Source: Apoderus coryli
Lineage: Eukaryota > Arthropoda > Insecta > Coleoptera > Attelabidae
Length of the DNA stretch: 64,000 nt
Direction: 5' to 3'
Assembly (NCBI GenBank): GCA_911728435.2
Contig: OU452202.1
Location: 6,055,135 to 6,119,134 of the forward strand
Each line of letters begins with the position of its first letter. The stretch's first letter is position 1. This document shows, in pieces, positions 22,663-32,948 of this stretch. Below the pieces are notes generated by a model. It searched no databases, had not been told where the DNA came from, and worked only from the letters and a program-made list of their open reading frames with translations. The position numbers and the translations under genes are program-made.

Positions 22663-25391
22663 TTACACAAGTTTTAGTTTTTTACTGTGCTGTTTTACAT
22701 CGTTCTTTTTTCCTCTTTTACTTTTCAAATTAGACTTAGGCTGATTTAATTGCGAACATTCACTCTTCTTATGACCAACTTCTTTGCAATTGAAACATTC
22801 CTTAAATATATTTTGCATATTTTAACGATATCAATAATATACTAAATTAATAAAATTTTGTATCAAGATTAAGAGCCAACTCAATGTACAGAGTATATGC
22901 CCTCTGTGAAGGCACCGGCCCCAAGTGACGTTAGTCTCGGATACTAGGAACGTTAATTACCACGTCCCCGACACCTCAAGGGACTGCTTAGCTACATAAC
23001 CGGCGCCGGTTACACTACACATGAGATATTCTCGCAATATAATTAACTAGGCTATCGAAAAACATTTTCCTTAATGTAAGGGTTACCGGTGAATAATATG
23101 GTTGAGCAGTTTTATCAAGTTATTTATGATGCTATCTGTTTCCCTGTTGGTATTCATATGAATTGCAGTCACTCATCTCTGCAAAAACGCATGCCCATAA
23201 GCGACACAAATCTACGGGCTCGTGTGCGGATTACGCGGAGTTCGGTCGAGTTAGATCCGAGTGTAGGCGGTTGTCTCGTGAATGTTGTGTCCTATAATCA
23301 CTCTATTGTGCAGGAGTTGCCTGAAAACATAGGTGCCTTTTGGAGGTTTGTGAATTCGAGGAGATAATCCTCTGGAATTCCTTCTCGTTTGACGTACGGA
23401 GGTCTGAGTTCTGATGCAGGGCAGGAGGGAGCGGATTTGTTTGCCACTTATTTTCAGTTAGTTTACAGCGATGTTCAATTGGATTTCTCTTGCGATTTCT
23501 GCCATGAGGGCTCCTCCCGCATTTTTGAGTTTCGCGGCTCCACTGCGGATGTATGTGGTGAGCTTGATTCCTTACAAACGACAAGTCTGCCGGTCCAAAC
23601 GGTATTCCCCCGTTGTTACTGAGAGCGTGCTGTTTTTCTCTTGACGATCCCCTGCCGATTATTTTTAACTTCGCCCTCGGCTCGGGTTGCTTCCCCCTGT
23701 TGTGGAAGACTAGTTTCATTACTGCAATCTTCAAATCCGGCAGCTAAAATAATGTTTCTCATTACAGACCTGTGTGCATTCTTACTACCAGCTCTTTGAG
23801 AATCTTGTCACCGGACACCTAACAGCGGCCTTGGGCACTTCCATTATAGACGAGCAATTCGGTTTTCAATCCGGTAAATCCACAGAGCTCAATCTTCTGG
23901 AGTTCACGGACACACAGTTATTAATAACTTCATTCATTCATCTATCTTGCTCTCACAGATTGGGCTCCCAGAGCTGTTAAGGCGACTGATGTGTTTCCCA
24001 ACAATTACCGGACAAATTACGCCAGGGGTAGTATTATTACTAGGGCTTGTCGTTTGGCCAAGACCTGGAACTGGCCTTTTTCTCCCCGATTATTGAGTTT
24101 CTGGGCCACTTTATGTAGGCCTCCCGAGAGGGCGGCTTTTCTTAATTGATTTTCTTAACAGATTTTCACAATTGCTTTGCGATTAGTATCGACCATTGGT
24201 TTGCGCTTGTGATATTGTAAAGTTGTACTTATAATTCGTTTAGTTAGATATCTGTGTTTGTCACGCCTGTTTTTGTTATTTTCGTATTGTAATAATTGAC
24301 TTTGTCCGTAAATAAATAAATAACATATAGTTTCGGGACTTCAGGAATTTCTGTTGTTACATTTTTATGGGAATCTTATCAAATGCTTCGTCTGACATAT
24401 TATTATGGGACCGGGCAGTAGAAGTAATGATATCATGAATCGAATAGAGAAAATTACCTTTTGAAATAAAATTTGTGAACATTTATGACCATCCAATGCA
24501 CATCTTTTACATGTAGCGCAGTGTTTCCAACTTGGTTTAACACACTTTTTACATAAATCACAATGCACATAGGTTCGGCCATCTTTTGATGTACATGAGT
24601 TACATTTGTTGCAATGATTATTTTCAATAGCTACCCATTTCTCGCAAAACTTGCAGTATTTGTAATTATCACAAGGCAGGTTAATTAATCTAAAAATAAA
24701 AATGAAACCCGTCAAATAGCAACCACTATAATATAAACAACTGAATTTTTGTGTAATAATTATACGGGTTTGTCAAAAAATAAAATAAACTGACCTTAGA
24801 GCGACATTGGTAAATATTCTTACTGGAGAACCTTGCTTTCTACCTTTAGGACCACTCTGAAATACTGAATGATTATCATATTCTACTTTGTAATCAGACA
24901 TACTGAAATCTGGTAAGCTGTTCTTAATTTGAGGTTCCATAAAATACGGAAATACCCAAAATATTGGAAGATTATTATCAGTTTTATTGAATTTCTTGTA
25001 TAATAAATTTATTTCCTTCATTGTATGAGCTAGTGGTTCCGTTCTACCTCCAAATGGCGGATCTGTAATTAAAACCGTATTCCTGCCCCTAAAATACAGA
25101 TAGTACAAATTTGTATCAAATATTTCAAAATCATTGGACACACGGTTACAAATGTCACACATTACGAACAAAGGAGAATGCAGCAAGAAATTAGTGAAAT
25201 GTTGAACAATTGATATCGCCTCAATATTTTATAGTGGAGTTCATTGCGGATGCTGTACATTATAATTTAAAATATGATATAATAATAATAATAAGCAGTT
25301 TATTTGCAGATACTCATAATACAGATAATAATTATAAATTATCGTTCCTATTATTATGAGCACTACAAAAAGGGTTAGAAGGCAGTAGATA

Positions 25392-25428
<37 letters not shown>

Positions 25429-28400
25429 CAACCCTAATAACAAAAAAAAATAATAAGCATAATATCACATCAATAAAATAATAATAGATGTAAGTAATAT
25501 AACAAAATATAAAAAATAACAATAATTAGGAAGTATATGTAGATGAGGGAAACTAGTCGTTATCTAACTGATATAAGTAACTTTTGTGGAGGAACCGAAA
25601 TGTCAAGAGTTTATGATTTTTGAAATTGCTTGATATACTGTTAAAAATTCTATAGATATCGTAGGTAAAAGCTCGCTCGAATGATGAAGTCCTATGTGGT
25701 GGTGGAGATATGCGACCCATGAATCTGTGGTTTAGGCTGTGTATATCTGACCTAAAACTTATTTTATTATAAAGATAAGGTGGGCACCTGGTAGACATCA
25801 CACACTGATAGAAACACGCAGCATGATGGAGTCTTCTGCTCCTTATTGAAAGCCAATTTGCAGAAGTCAATTTGTGACTAATGGGATCATACTTGCGAAT
25901 ACCATAGATATAACGCAAGCATGATTTCTGCACACGCTGAATGCGATATATCACCTGAGTAACGAAAGATTAAAGATTTAAAATCTAAAAAATACACTAC
26001 TATTTATATTATTATAATTATAAAAATAATAATAATAACATTCTAAACTGACCCAACTATCTACCTAACTACTTTGGTCAAAAATTATAATATAAAAAAA
26101 AATTGCAAGAGCAGACATCGAACCCAGGCCATTCCGCACCCAAAGCCACGCCGATTACCACTGCCCTACGGAAACCAAATTGAATTAAAATCACCGCGGT
26201 CGTCTTACTACATATTTGTAACTTTTAAACGCAATTTTCTCGAGAATGATAGAGGTAAATATCAAAAGTAACTTATTGCTGTAAGCAGATAATCAATTGA
26301 TATATCACTCGACATAGGTGTTTTAAATAGCAATAGGTTGCTATTTAAAAATTTGAGGGGTGTGTCCACCCTTATCACAGAGCTGAAACGATTTCAACCA
26401 AAAACTAATAGGTTCATCCTAGGACTCTCCCAAACTCATATACCAAAAATTAGCTCAATTGGTTAAAGCATTTAGGCGCTATCGTGGAAGAGTACATACA
26501 GACACACACACAGACAGATTTCCATCTGGAAATGGTCTTAACCGCATCAGGAGACTTCAAAATGGTTATATCCGTGTTTATCCCAATTTTTTTAGCCCGG
26601 CACAATACTTTCCCTATGAGTCGGGAAAGTAAAATATGGCAGAGTTGGGTTGCGTTTGCTCTATGTATTACTCTAATGTATCAATAAAATGTTTACGGAA
26701 ACTTTCAACATCATCAATAACTGCATATATTTTAAGTTCGAGGAATTTACTTATATTAATGAATATTTCAAGTTTTTTGTTTTATTTTCGTTTTTACTTT
26801 CCTGCACAGGGGAAGTATTCGCTAAATAAAAATTTGAGATAAAGACGGATATAACAATTTTAAAGTTCCTTGAGACGATCAAGATCATTTCCAGATGGAA
26901 GTCTGTCTGTCTGTGTGTGTGTCTGTATGTATTCTTCTACGATAGCGCCTAAACGCTTTAACCAATTGAGCTAAATTTTCGTATATGAGTTTGAGGGAGT
27001 CCTAGGATTAACCCGTTAGTTTTTCGTTGAAATCGCTTTAGCCCTGTGATAGAGGCGGACACAACCGCCAAATTTTCAAATAGCAGTAGGGGTCGAGTGA
27101 TATAACGCATTTTTTAGCCATTACAGCGATAGTTTATAATATAATAATAATATCTTTATTAACCATAAATTGGTACATTAACAGGTACATTGGCACGTCA
27201 AGTAAAACTAAAATAACACAACAAAGACACATACAAAAACTGTGTGATTATTGCATTAAGTGAATTTAATTAAAAGTTGAATGTTTTTTTTTTTTGTATG
27301 TATTTTGTGGGACAGACGTCTTTCATTTCAAATTATATGCACTCCTCGTAATTATGGACTAGGTGATACTCAACGATGTTTTTCTTATTCTGAGAGCGCA
27401 ATGATATATAGATTCTGCCAATTGATGTACCATTAACTTTGCGTGTTTAAGGTAAGTTTATTGTTTTCTTTAGGCAATTAAAAAATTTTAATATGCCAAT
27501 ATACTTTAACTGATGATGGTGACTTAATATCCTCGAAACATGTACTTATAGTAGGTAGTAATAAATGGGTGCAGTTCGACTGAAAGTTTTATTGTTTTTT
27601 CTGGTTTTTAACAACTACACTATAAGATAATAATAATATTAATAACTTTATTGTCTAACAGGTAGGCATAACCCAATTATAAGACAAAGAACAATTCTTA
27701 TAATACAATATTCCACAACAAGATATAGAAATTATATTAAACTAAATGCTTAGAAACATATTTATTTATTTAGGTAATTGAAAAGAACAAAAAAACTTAA
27801 AACAAAACTTTATAGCCCGAGATCACTTATGAAAATATTAATACTAGTCCTAAACCTAATCAAACTTGTATCAAAAAAAATTACTACATCTGACACATTA
27901 TACAGATTACATAAAACACATGCCCTAGTTAATGGTGCTCTCTCTACTTTCGTAATTGGTGCGAAACCGGTAAAGTCTAAACAGATGTGAATTACGGGCA
28001 TTAAACTGCGGCACGTTAATGCTCACCAACTCCAGAAGATGAGGACAGTCAATTGACTGTGCTCATCTCCTAGTTCAATCTAACTAGATTGTTAATAATT
28101 TTAAATAGAAATATTTGGTAGGAAGTGACACGTCTACGGATGGATTTTTTCTTTTCTAGATATTTTTGTAATCAGAAAAAAAATTTGTGTGCAATAACTG
28201 AAATTAATGGTTGAATCAAAACTAACAGATACTTAATTTATACATTAATACCATGCCCTAAAATGTTTTAAGTTTCGTTTCAACACGTCACAGAACTGTT
28301 TTGATGCTATATGATTGTCATAAAAATGTGCTAACCACAAATGTAAGGAAATGGAATAATATCGTCTTGAAATTATCTACCCTCAGTGCATCTAACAATA

Positions 28401-30178
28401 ATTCCGGTAATATTTTCTTAATTGTTCAAATATTATATTGGAAGAAGTCTATTGATTGTGGAGGTAAAATACTTGACAAACGATACAAATTACAGCAACA
28501 AAACGTTATGTTAATCAACAAAAGATGAGTTCTTTGTTGAACCTGTACCCTAAGTGACGAAAAACATAACATCCTACTGTTGAAGATAAAAATAACAAAA
28601 TAAATCTACATAAGAAAGGTGTACTTACTCATTTGATTGAAGAAAGTCGTGGAACACATTTTTCGCTTCATTAAAGAAGAAGTGATTATTAAATGAGTTA
28701 TACCAGCAAAACTCTAAAGGGCCAAAAAAGTTATGGAACCTTCTGTCTATATCCAGTAATAAAGAGTTCATATCTGGACATTTTGATCGTATATATTCAT
28801 GTATTCTAGGCGTTCCAACACATATTATGTTTCTGAAATATAAAATAATTTTAATGTAATTTGAAACAATAGAAAAACAAATGTATCTACTATGGAAAAA
28901 TAGTGATCATAATCTTAGGAAAGGCCGGTATCACCTAGTGAAATCGCGTACTATTTCTCCATATTTATATATATCGAACAAATATTTTGCGATAAAGTAT
29001 TGTAAAATTAATAATGACAAATCTATATAGATCTGAATGAAAACAGCAAATTGTAAATGATTAAAATAATTTAGAAATCTGGCTATAACCTAAACCACTC
29101 GTGATAGATATTTTTGGTAGAGTATACTTTGACATTTTTCAGTCAAATCCACGTATTCAGAAATACCATAGACTCGTGATATTTCAGAATAAAATAAATA
29201 AAAACTGTCGAAGTATACTCGCCAAAATATCTATCACTAGTAATATCTACTTAACTAATGAAAAATTATTGTTAATTTTAATTAACCATGGACATATCAA
29301 GTTAATGACATTTTTTAAACATCGACCATAGCGAACTGTTTTTATTATACAAACAACTTCCACATGCAACTTCCAGAACAATACTTCTGAACAAATCATG
29401 CGTCACATTTATACTAGCTAACGTTTCGCTGATCATCCTGTCACCTTCTTCAGAGTAACTTTGCCTAAACGAAGTTATATTATTTTGTGTTTATGGTTAC
29501 TTATATAAGTCACCAAAATATCATTCACTTGTAGTTTTTATACTAACTTATATTTTAAACTCTGGAATATACAAATAATATCTTCAATACATCTTTTTGA
29601 AAAAAGATACTGTGCCTCGTTCTTGTTATTGTCTAGAGGTGGCAAGATTTCGGAGGGATGAGACAACTGATATTCTGATATATTATCAATTACATTATGT
29701 CCACTATGTAGATTTCCATCTTGTAATTGAAATTGCAAGCAATCTGAGCAGTATTTACGTTTAGAAGGCGACAGAGATTTTACCTGAAATTGAGAATCAC
29801 AGCATTAAAAATATATATTATACGTATTTACATTTTAAAAGCACATTATTGACAAATAAATATAAGTATAGGTATATCGTATATATGTTTACTTGCCTTA
29901 TTTAGCATTATAAAAAGCTTTCTATGGTTAATATTACTTAAAAATTCCTTAGTTTCTTGTTTCCAAATAGCATTCCTTGTTTTTGATATTATATGAAGTT
30001 CATCTTGCCATACAAAAAATCTACAAACTTTTCTATCTCTACATGCAGAGCAGGCGAAAAAACACTTTCGTTCACCATTTACTCTTTTTGCAAATAAAAT
30101 TGTAGGGCCGTGCGGACAACTCGGATTATCTTCAATATTATTTAATATGACTTCAACTCCACCGTTTTTTAACTCCAT
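22663..30178 (-). CDS. ZCCHC4: ZCCHC4-type rRNA N6-adenosine methyltransferase, complete, six exons
   Basis: Minus-strand exons in order are 30178-29897, 29783-29548, 28832-28629, 25088-24795, 24689-24458 and 22800-22663, giving 1386 nt and 461 residues with all phases consistent. ZCCHC4 methylates adenosine in 28S rRNA. Residues 21-52 form a GRF-type zinc finger ([21 protein letters not shown]). CSDC follows in exon 2. [13 protein letters not shown] opens the Rossmann methyltransferase and ITDPPFGG (about 248-255) is its catalytic DPPF motif. A Cys/His cluster resembling DHHC zinc ribbons comes next ([27 protein letters not shown]). The tail is one CCHC knuckle, [14 protein letters not shown] (418-431), and a lysine-rich end. 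The human protein is a little longer (513 by recall). Intron 1 uses a GC donor (AAG/GCAAGT). Introns 3 and 5 carry LINEs. Confidence 0.93.
22905..24325 (+). mobile_element. Jockey/CR1-type LINE fragment with internal deletion
   Basis: Plus-strand reading gives FWRFVNSRR followed after a stop by [20 protein letters not shown] and [21 protein letters not shown] pieces [13 protein letters not shown] and [19 protein letters not shown] come next, then a jump to a C-terminal region near 23970-24140. The RT palm with the catalytic aspartates is missing. The 3' end is AAATAAATAAATAAC near 24310. The start near 22905 is uncertain. It is antisense in intron 5 of the ZCCHC4-like gene. Confidence 0.65.
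25275..25960 (-). mobile_element. Jockey/CR1-type LINE 3' end fragment
   Basis: The minus-strand translation 25954-25553 contains [36 protein letters not shown] and [19 protein letters not shown], the conserved C-terminus of this LINE group, and a 3' UTR ending in TTA repeats near 25276. It lies in sense orientation in intron 3 of the ZCCHC4-like gene. Confidence 0.75.
25394..25427. repeat. TA dinucleotide microsatellite
   Basis: An uninterrupted run of TA, about 17 units. Confidence 0.9.
26300..27104. repeat. Fold-back element: two ~315-330 bp arms around a ~155 bp loop
   Basis: The left arm 26300-26633 and the reverse complement of 26791-27104 match over their length. Shared phrases include ttaggcgctatcgt, acagacacacacacagaca, ctagctcaattggttaaag-type text and tcctaggactc. 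The arms have diverged by substitutions and small indels. A fragment of the same family is at 600-712. It could be a non-autonomous fold-back transposon, or two copies inserted head to head. It lies in intron 3 of the ZCCHC4-like gene. Confidence 0.75.
27130..27440 (-). mobile_element. LINE 3' tail fragment
   Basis: The minus-strand peptide [20 protein letters not shown] and a 3' end in an ATT-rich run near 27138-27150 identify the end of a Jockey/CR1-type LINE. Confidence 0.55.
27625..28110 (-). mobile_element. LINE 3' tail fragment, family shared with 20645-20890
   Basis: The minus-strand peptide [20 protein letters not shown] and a 3' end in ATT repeats near 27627-27645. It carries a conserved block shared with the copy in pickpocket intron 6. 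Confidence 0.6.
28111..28628. other. Intron 3 sequence of the ZCCHC4-like gene, nothing recognised
   Basis: AT-rich. The open run at 28301-28528 on the plus strand shows no motif. Confidence 0.3.
29408..29470 (-). ncRNA. Hammerhead-ribozyme-like core (Penelope-associated type), unproven
   Basis: The minus strand reads CTGAAGA at about 29455-29449, then about 19 bases that can form an imperfect hairpin (GGUGA with UCAGC, one mismatch), then GAAAC and GTTAGC. This fits the invariant hammerhead core CUGANGA...GAAA. Penelope-like elements are known to carry such motifs, and Penelope sequence is present elsewhere in the window. Stems I and III could not be established, so it may be a decayed remnant. 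It lies in intron 2 of the ZCCHC4-like gene. Confidence 0.3.
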
Positions 30179-30315
30179 TATTTGAAACTGGTGACTTAAG
30201 AATTGATTTAAAATATTTATTTACCTTGCCTATTATAATAATTTGTTTAGTAAACACTAAACACAATCATAACCTCTTATTTCTTTTTTGATTGACCTTC
30301 ACAATTCACAACTTA

Positions 30316-30332
30316 ATCAGCTGGGCTGATGT
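30316..30332. promoter_or_regulatory. 17-bp palindromic motif, copy 1
   Basis: ATCAGCTGGGCTGATGT, with perfect ATCAGC/GCTGAT arms, lies 138 bases upstream of the ZCCHC4-like start codon. The identical 17 bases recur at 31234-31250. The AATCAGCTG core resembles the E-box-like core-promoter motif AWCAGCTGTT known in flies. A promoter role is inferred. Confidence 0.35.
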
Positions 30333-30388
30333 GATATGACCAGAGATGAGAGATATATATAGATAGTAAATACGCGGTGTCTTTTAAT

Positions 30389-30472
30389 GCGAAATATCAG
30401 CAATTTTCAGTCACCTGTCTGCCACGAATATTACTTTTACAAATTTTATTGAGAGTTAACTGAGAAATTAAC
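30389..30472 (+). repeat. 84-bp block, arm A of an inverted pair with 34630-34713
   Basis: Aligned without gaps to the reverse complement of 34630-34713, 71 of 84 bases agree by eye count, including the first 21 (gcgaaatatcagcaattttca). It lies 211-294 bases upstream of the ZCCHC4-like start codon. Confidence 0.75.
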
Positions 30473-30944
30473 AAAATGTTCCATAGTCACATATAATAAA
30501 TAAAGAACTATATCGCTCAAGTGAGAGGTAAAAAAGGTGGAATATAGGGGGCGGCCATTTTGATGTTCTACTACAGGGGAGTCTTACAGAGTATTTAAAG
30601 AGCGAACTTTGGAAAAATTTTAGTAATATAATTGGTATAAAACACGTCATTGTATTGTATATTATTACCATAAACTCTACCTATAATATAATAGCAGACC
30701 TTATTGTGATAATAATATAAAATATAAGGATTATAATCTATGGATGTAACCTGGTATGTGTCAAATTTTATGTGGGAAAAGCTAATGTTGCCACACAAAA
30801 TATATTGAATATTAAAATTACATATAATTTGGCAGTAATAAAACCAACAATTTTGTCATATCTCTTCCATAATGATATAGAAAAAATATTAGATAATTCT
30901 AGTAGATAATTCTAATATCTTTACACCACCATAATATATTAATT

Positions 30945-31190
30945 TTATGTGTGCCTTGAACCATAGAATAAGAAAGCGTTAGCTAGCTTTCTTATTCTAT
31001 GCTTGAACATGTTATAAGTATAAACATTAGAAGGCAATGAAATAACTTGGCAACAAAACATCAACATGACGGTTTCTCTATTTCCCTTTATTCCGTTGTG
31101 AATCAGTTGCGCGTACGGTTTTGCATAACACTTTTGAAAGTTGTAGGTTTTATCAGTTATTTTATTTTTTAAATCCTCACATATTTCCAT
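30945..31190 (-). CDS. Possible small gene or exon of 81 codons, unrecognised
   Basis: The frame opens with MEICEDLKNKITDKTYNF and is even in composition up to about residue 62; the end runs through a perfect hairpin (30962-31001). The 17-bp palindrome shared with the ZCCHC4-like 5' flank sits 44 bases upstream of this ATG, which is mild support for a real transcript start. No family is recognised and no splice partner was found. It may also be a chance open frame. Confidence 0.25.
   Translation of the reverse strand: MEICEDLKNKITDKTYNFQKCYAKPYAQLIHNGIKGNRETVMLMFCCQVISLPSNVYTYNMFKHRIRKLANAFLFYGSRHT
30962..31001. repeat. Perfect hairpin with 16-bp arms
   Basis: catagaataagaaagc at 30962-30977 is exactly repeated in inverse at 30986-31001 with an 8-base loop (gttagcta). 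Confidence 0.85.
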
Positions 31191-31233
31191 AGCCTAGCCC
31201 TAAAATTAAAGCGTACTCCTTCAACAAACTCAG

Positions 31234-31250
31234 ATCAGCTGGGCTGATGT
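31234..31250. promoter_or_regulatory. 17-bp palindromic motif, copy 2
   Basis: Identical to 30316-30332. It lies just upstream of the candidate small reading frame starting at 31190 (minus strand). Confidence 0.3.
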
Positions 31251-31347
31251 CAAGGATTATCTGCCACTCACCTCACTGCATCTTTTTATAAAAGGAAGAG
31301 TTTTGACAAATAATAATGCAATGAGGTAAAATTTAAATCAACAATAG

Positions 31348-32511
31348 GGCCCGGTTGTACAAACGATAGTTTACCATTAGTTCCCGTGAACTGCTGGTCA
31401 CTATGAGTTCACTCTTGAACTAAGTTCCCGAGCGTTGTACCAATGCAAGTTTACTTGAACCAGCATTTAACTAGTCTATAAAATGAGGAGAAGAAAAAAA
31501 TAACAATCTAACCTATAAAATAGATATTTTTTAGATGTATTTATGTTGTTTTCAGTTTTTTTTTAATTTGTATTTTCGTAGCTTAGAATATTAAAAAAAA
31601 CAAATTTATAATATATAATTATGGAAAATAATGTAAGAGCAACTAATTTCTCTGCTAGAGAGGATATTATTTTAATAAATTTAGTGATCTGGAATTGGTG
31701 GAGGGTGACACAAAAAGTCACAGCACCTAGGGTACTCCTGTGCATCCTCCATGGGGTGAACTGAAACTCTACGTTATCGAACAACCTAATTCTGAGAAAA
31801 AGGCGGCAACTTTCAGGACGGATGTTCATGTTCATAATTAAGAAGAAAGCATATCATTGATATACCACCCCATAGAACAGCTTAATTTCAACGGTCGTTT
31901 GCATATACCATAGCTGCAGAGTATAACAAATTGCCTCAGAATTTTACGTCTCTCTCAATATCCAGGTTTAAAGTAAAAGTATCTGAAATGTTATTTGATG
32001 AGCAGTGTCGTCTGTTGAATTGTGTAGTCTATTAAATTTCCCATAGTCCTATCGTTATCACTCCTTTTTCTTTATTTTATTTCACAGTCTGATAGGGTGA
32101 TGTGTTTAATGTATATGTCTGTAGTAGATGATTCTTTCAGATATCAAATCCACAATAAACATTACCACTCGTTAATTCCAAACTTTGAAATGATTTGGCC
32201 TATTTATATATGTGGGGATCGACGATGAGCAACATTATTTACTAATTCTAATACGAAATCTTCATCATCTGTAATGTCTTCCCACACATCCATTTTTGTA
32301 GGAAATTAAATTTTGAAAAAACAAATATTAGCATAAATAAAACATTCAGGAGTGAGGTTAAAAAAACGTTGAACTCAGCTTGAACGACCAAATTCGGGCG
32401 TTCAAGTTCACCGAGAGTTCACCATCAAAACCAACAATGTACAACGCATTTTCTCGGCTGAACCGAAGATCAAGGTGAACTTCGGGTGAACGCTCATTGT
32501 ACAACCGGGCC
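31348..32511. mobile_element. PIF/Harbinger DNA transposon remnant, 1164 bp
   Basis: Ends GGCCCGGTTGTAC at 31348 and GTACAACCGGGCC at 32511 are inverted repeats flanked by a 3-bp duplication TAG (31345-31347 and 32512-32514), as expected of PIF/Harbinger. The two expected genes survive as stubs pointing toward each other. On the plus strand from 31621 is a Myb/SANT-like start (ATNFSAREDIILINLV). On the minus strand from 32293 is a transposase start (MDVWEDITDDEDFVLELVNN) that stops at codon 30. The middle has been replaced by a LINE tail. Confidence 0.8.
31860..32150 (+). mobile_element. LINE 3' tail inside the Harbinger remnant
   Basis: The plus-strand peptide SCRVYNKLPQNF-like region reads EYNKLPQNFTSLSISRFKVK and ends at a stop near 32034, the C-terminus typical of Jockey/CR1-type LINEs. 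The boundaries are approximate. Confidence 0.55.
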
Positions 32512-32948
32512 TAGATGTTCTACAAAAAATTAATAAAAACCAAAATCCTAAATATCCTTATCATGGCACAATAATATTAAAAAACGTTTTTTTTTTATGA
32601 AATCCATCGAGTAAAACCTTTCTGGTACAAAAAGAATGTTGACCAAGTCCTTTTGTCTTAGTTGTAGGGCGAAGAGTGATGACAACTTGAACGATAGCTC
32701 AAAAATTTATACGTAAAAAAACCGCTAAGACACCGCATGGCTACTTGAAGGAATTAAAACAACACTGAAATTTTGTTCTTGTTACAACAATAAATTGGAA
32801 AAAACTGCGGCAACGAAATATAACTTCTTATTATTAAAAAATGGCAGCTTGTGGAAATTGTTCCTTATTCTTCGCTTCCACCAAGCGGACGATTGCATGG
32901 GAAGAGAAATGAAAACCAGATATTGACAAAACAATTTCGGCATATATG

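Noticed and set aside
24773..25186. Upstream extension of the DPPF exon of ZCCHC4 (reading from 25186)
   Set aside because: The frame is open, but the phase from exon 3 and the acceptor tattttag at 25089 place the exon start at 25088, joining SNE to [12 protein letters not shown] as in the family. The extension is intronic.
25241..25522. Tyr/Ile/Leu-rich 93-codon frame
   Set aside because: Produced by the TA microsatellite and ATT-rich LINE tail.
31563..31835. Minus-strand 90-codon frame in the Harbinger element
   Set aside because: It is antisense to the recognisable Myb-like start on the plus strand and has no motif.
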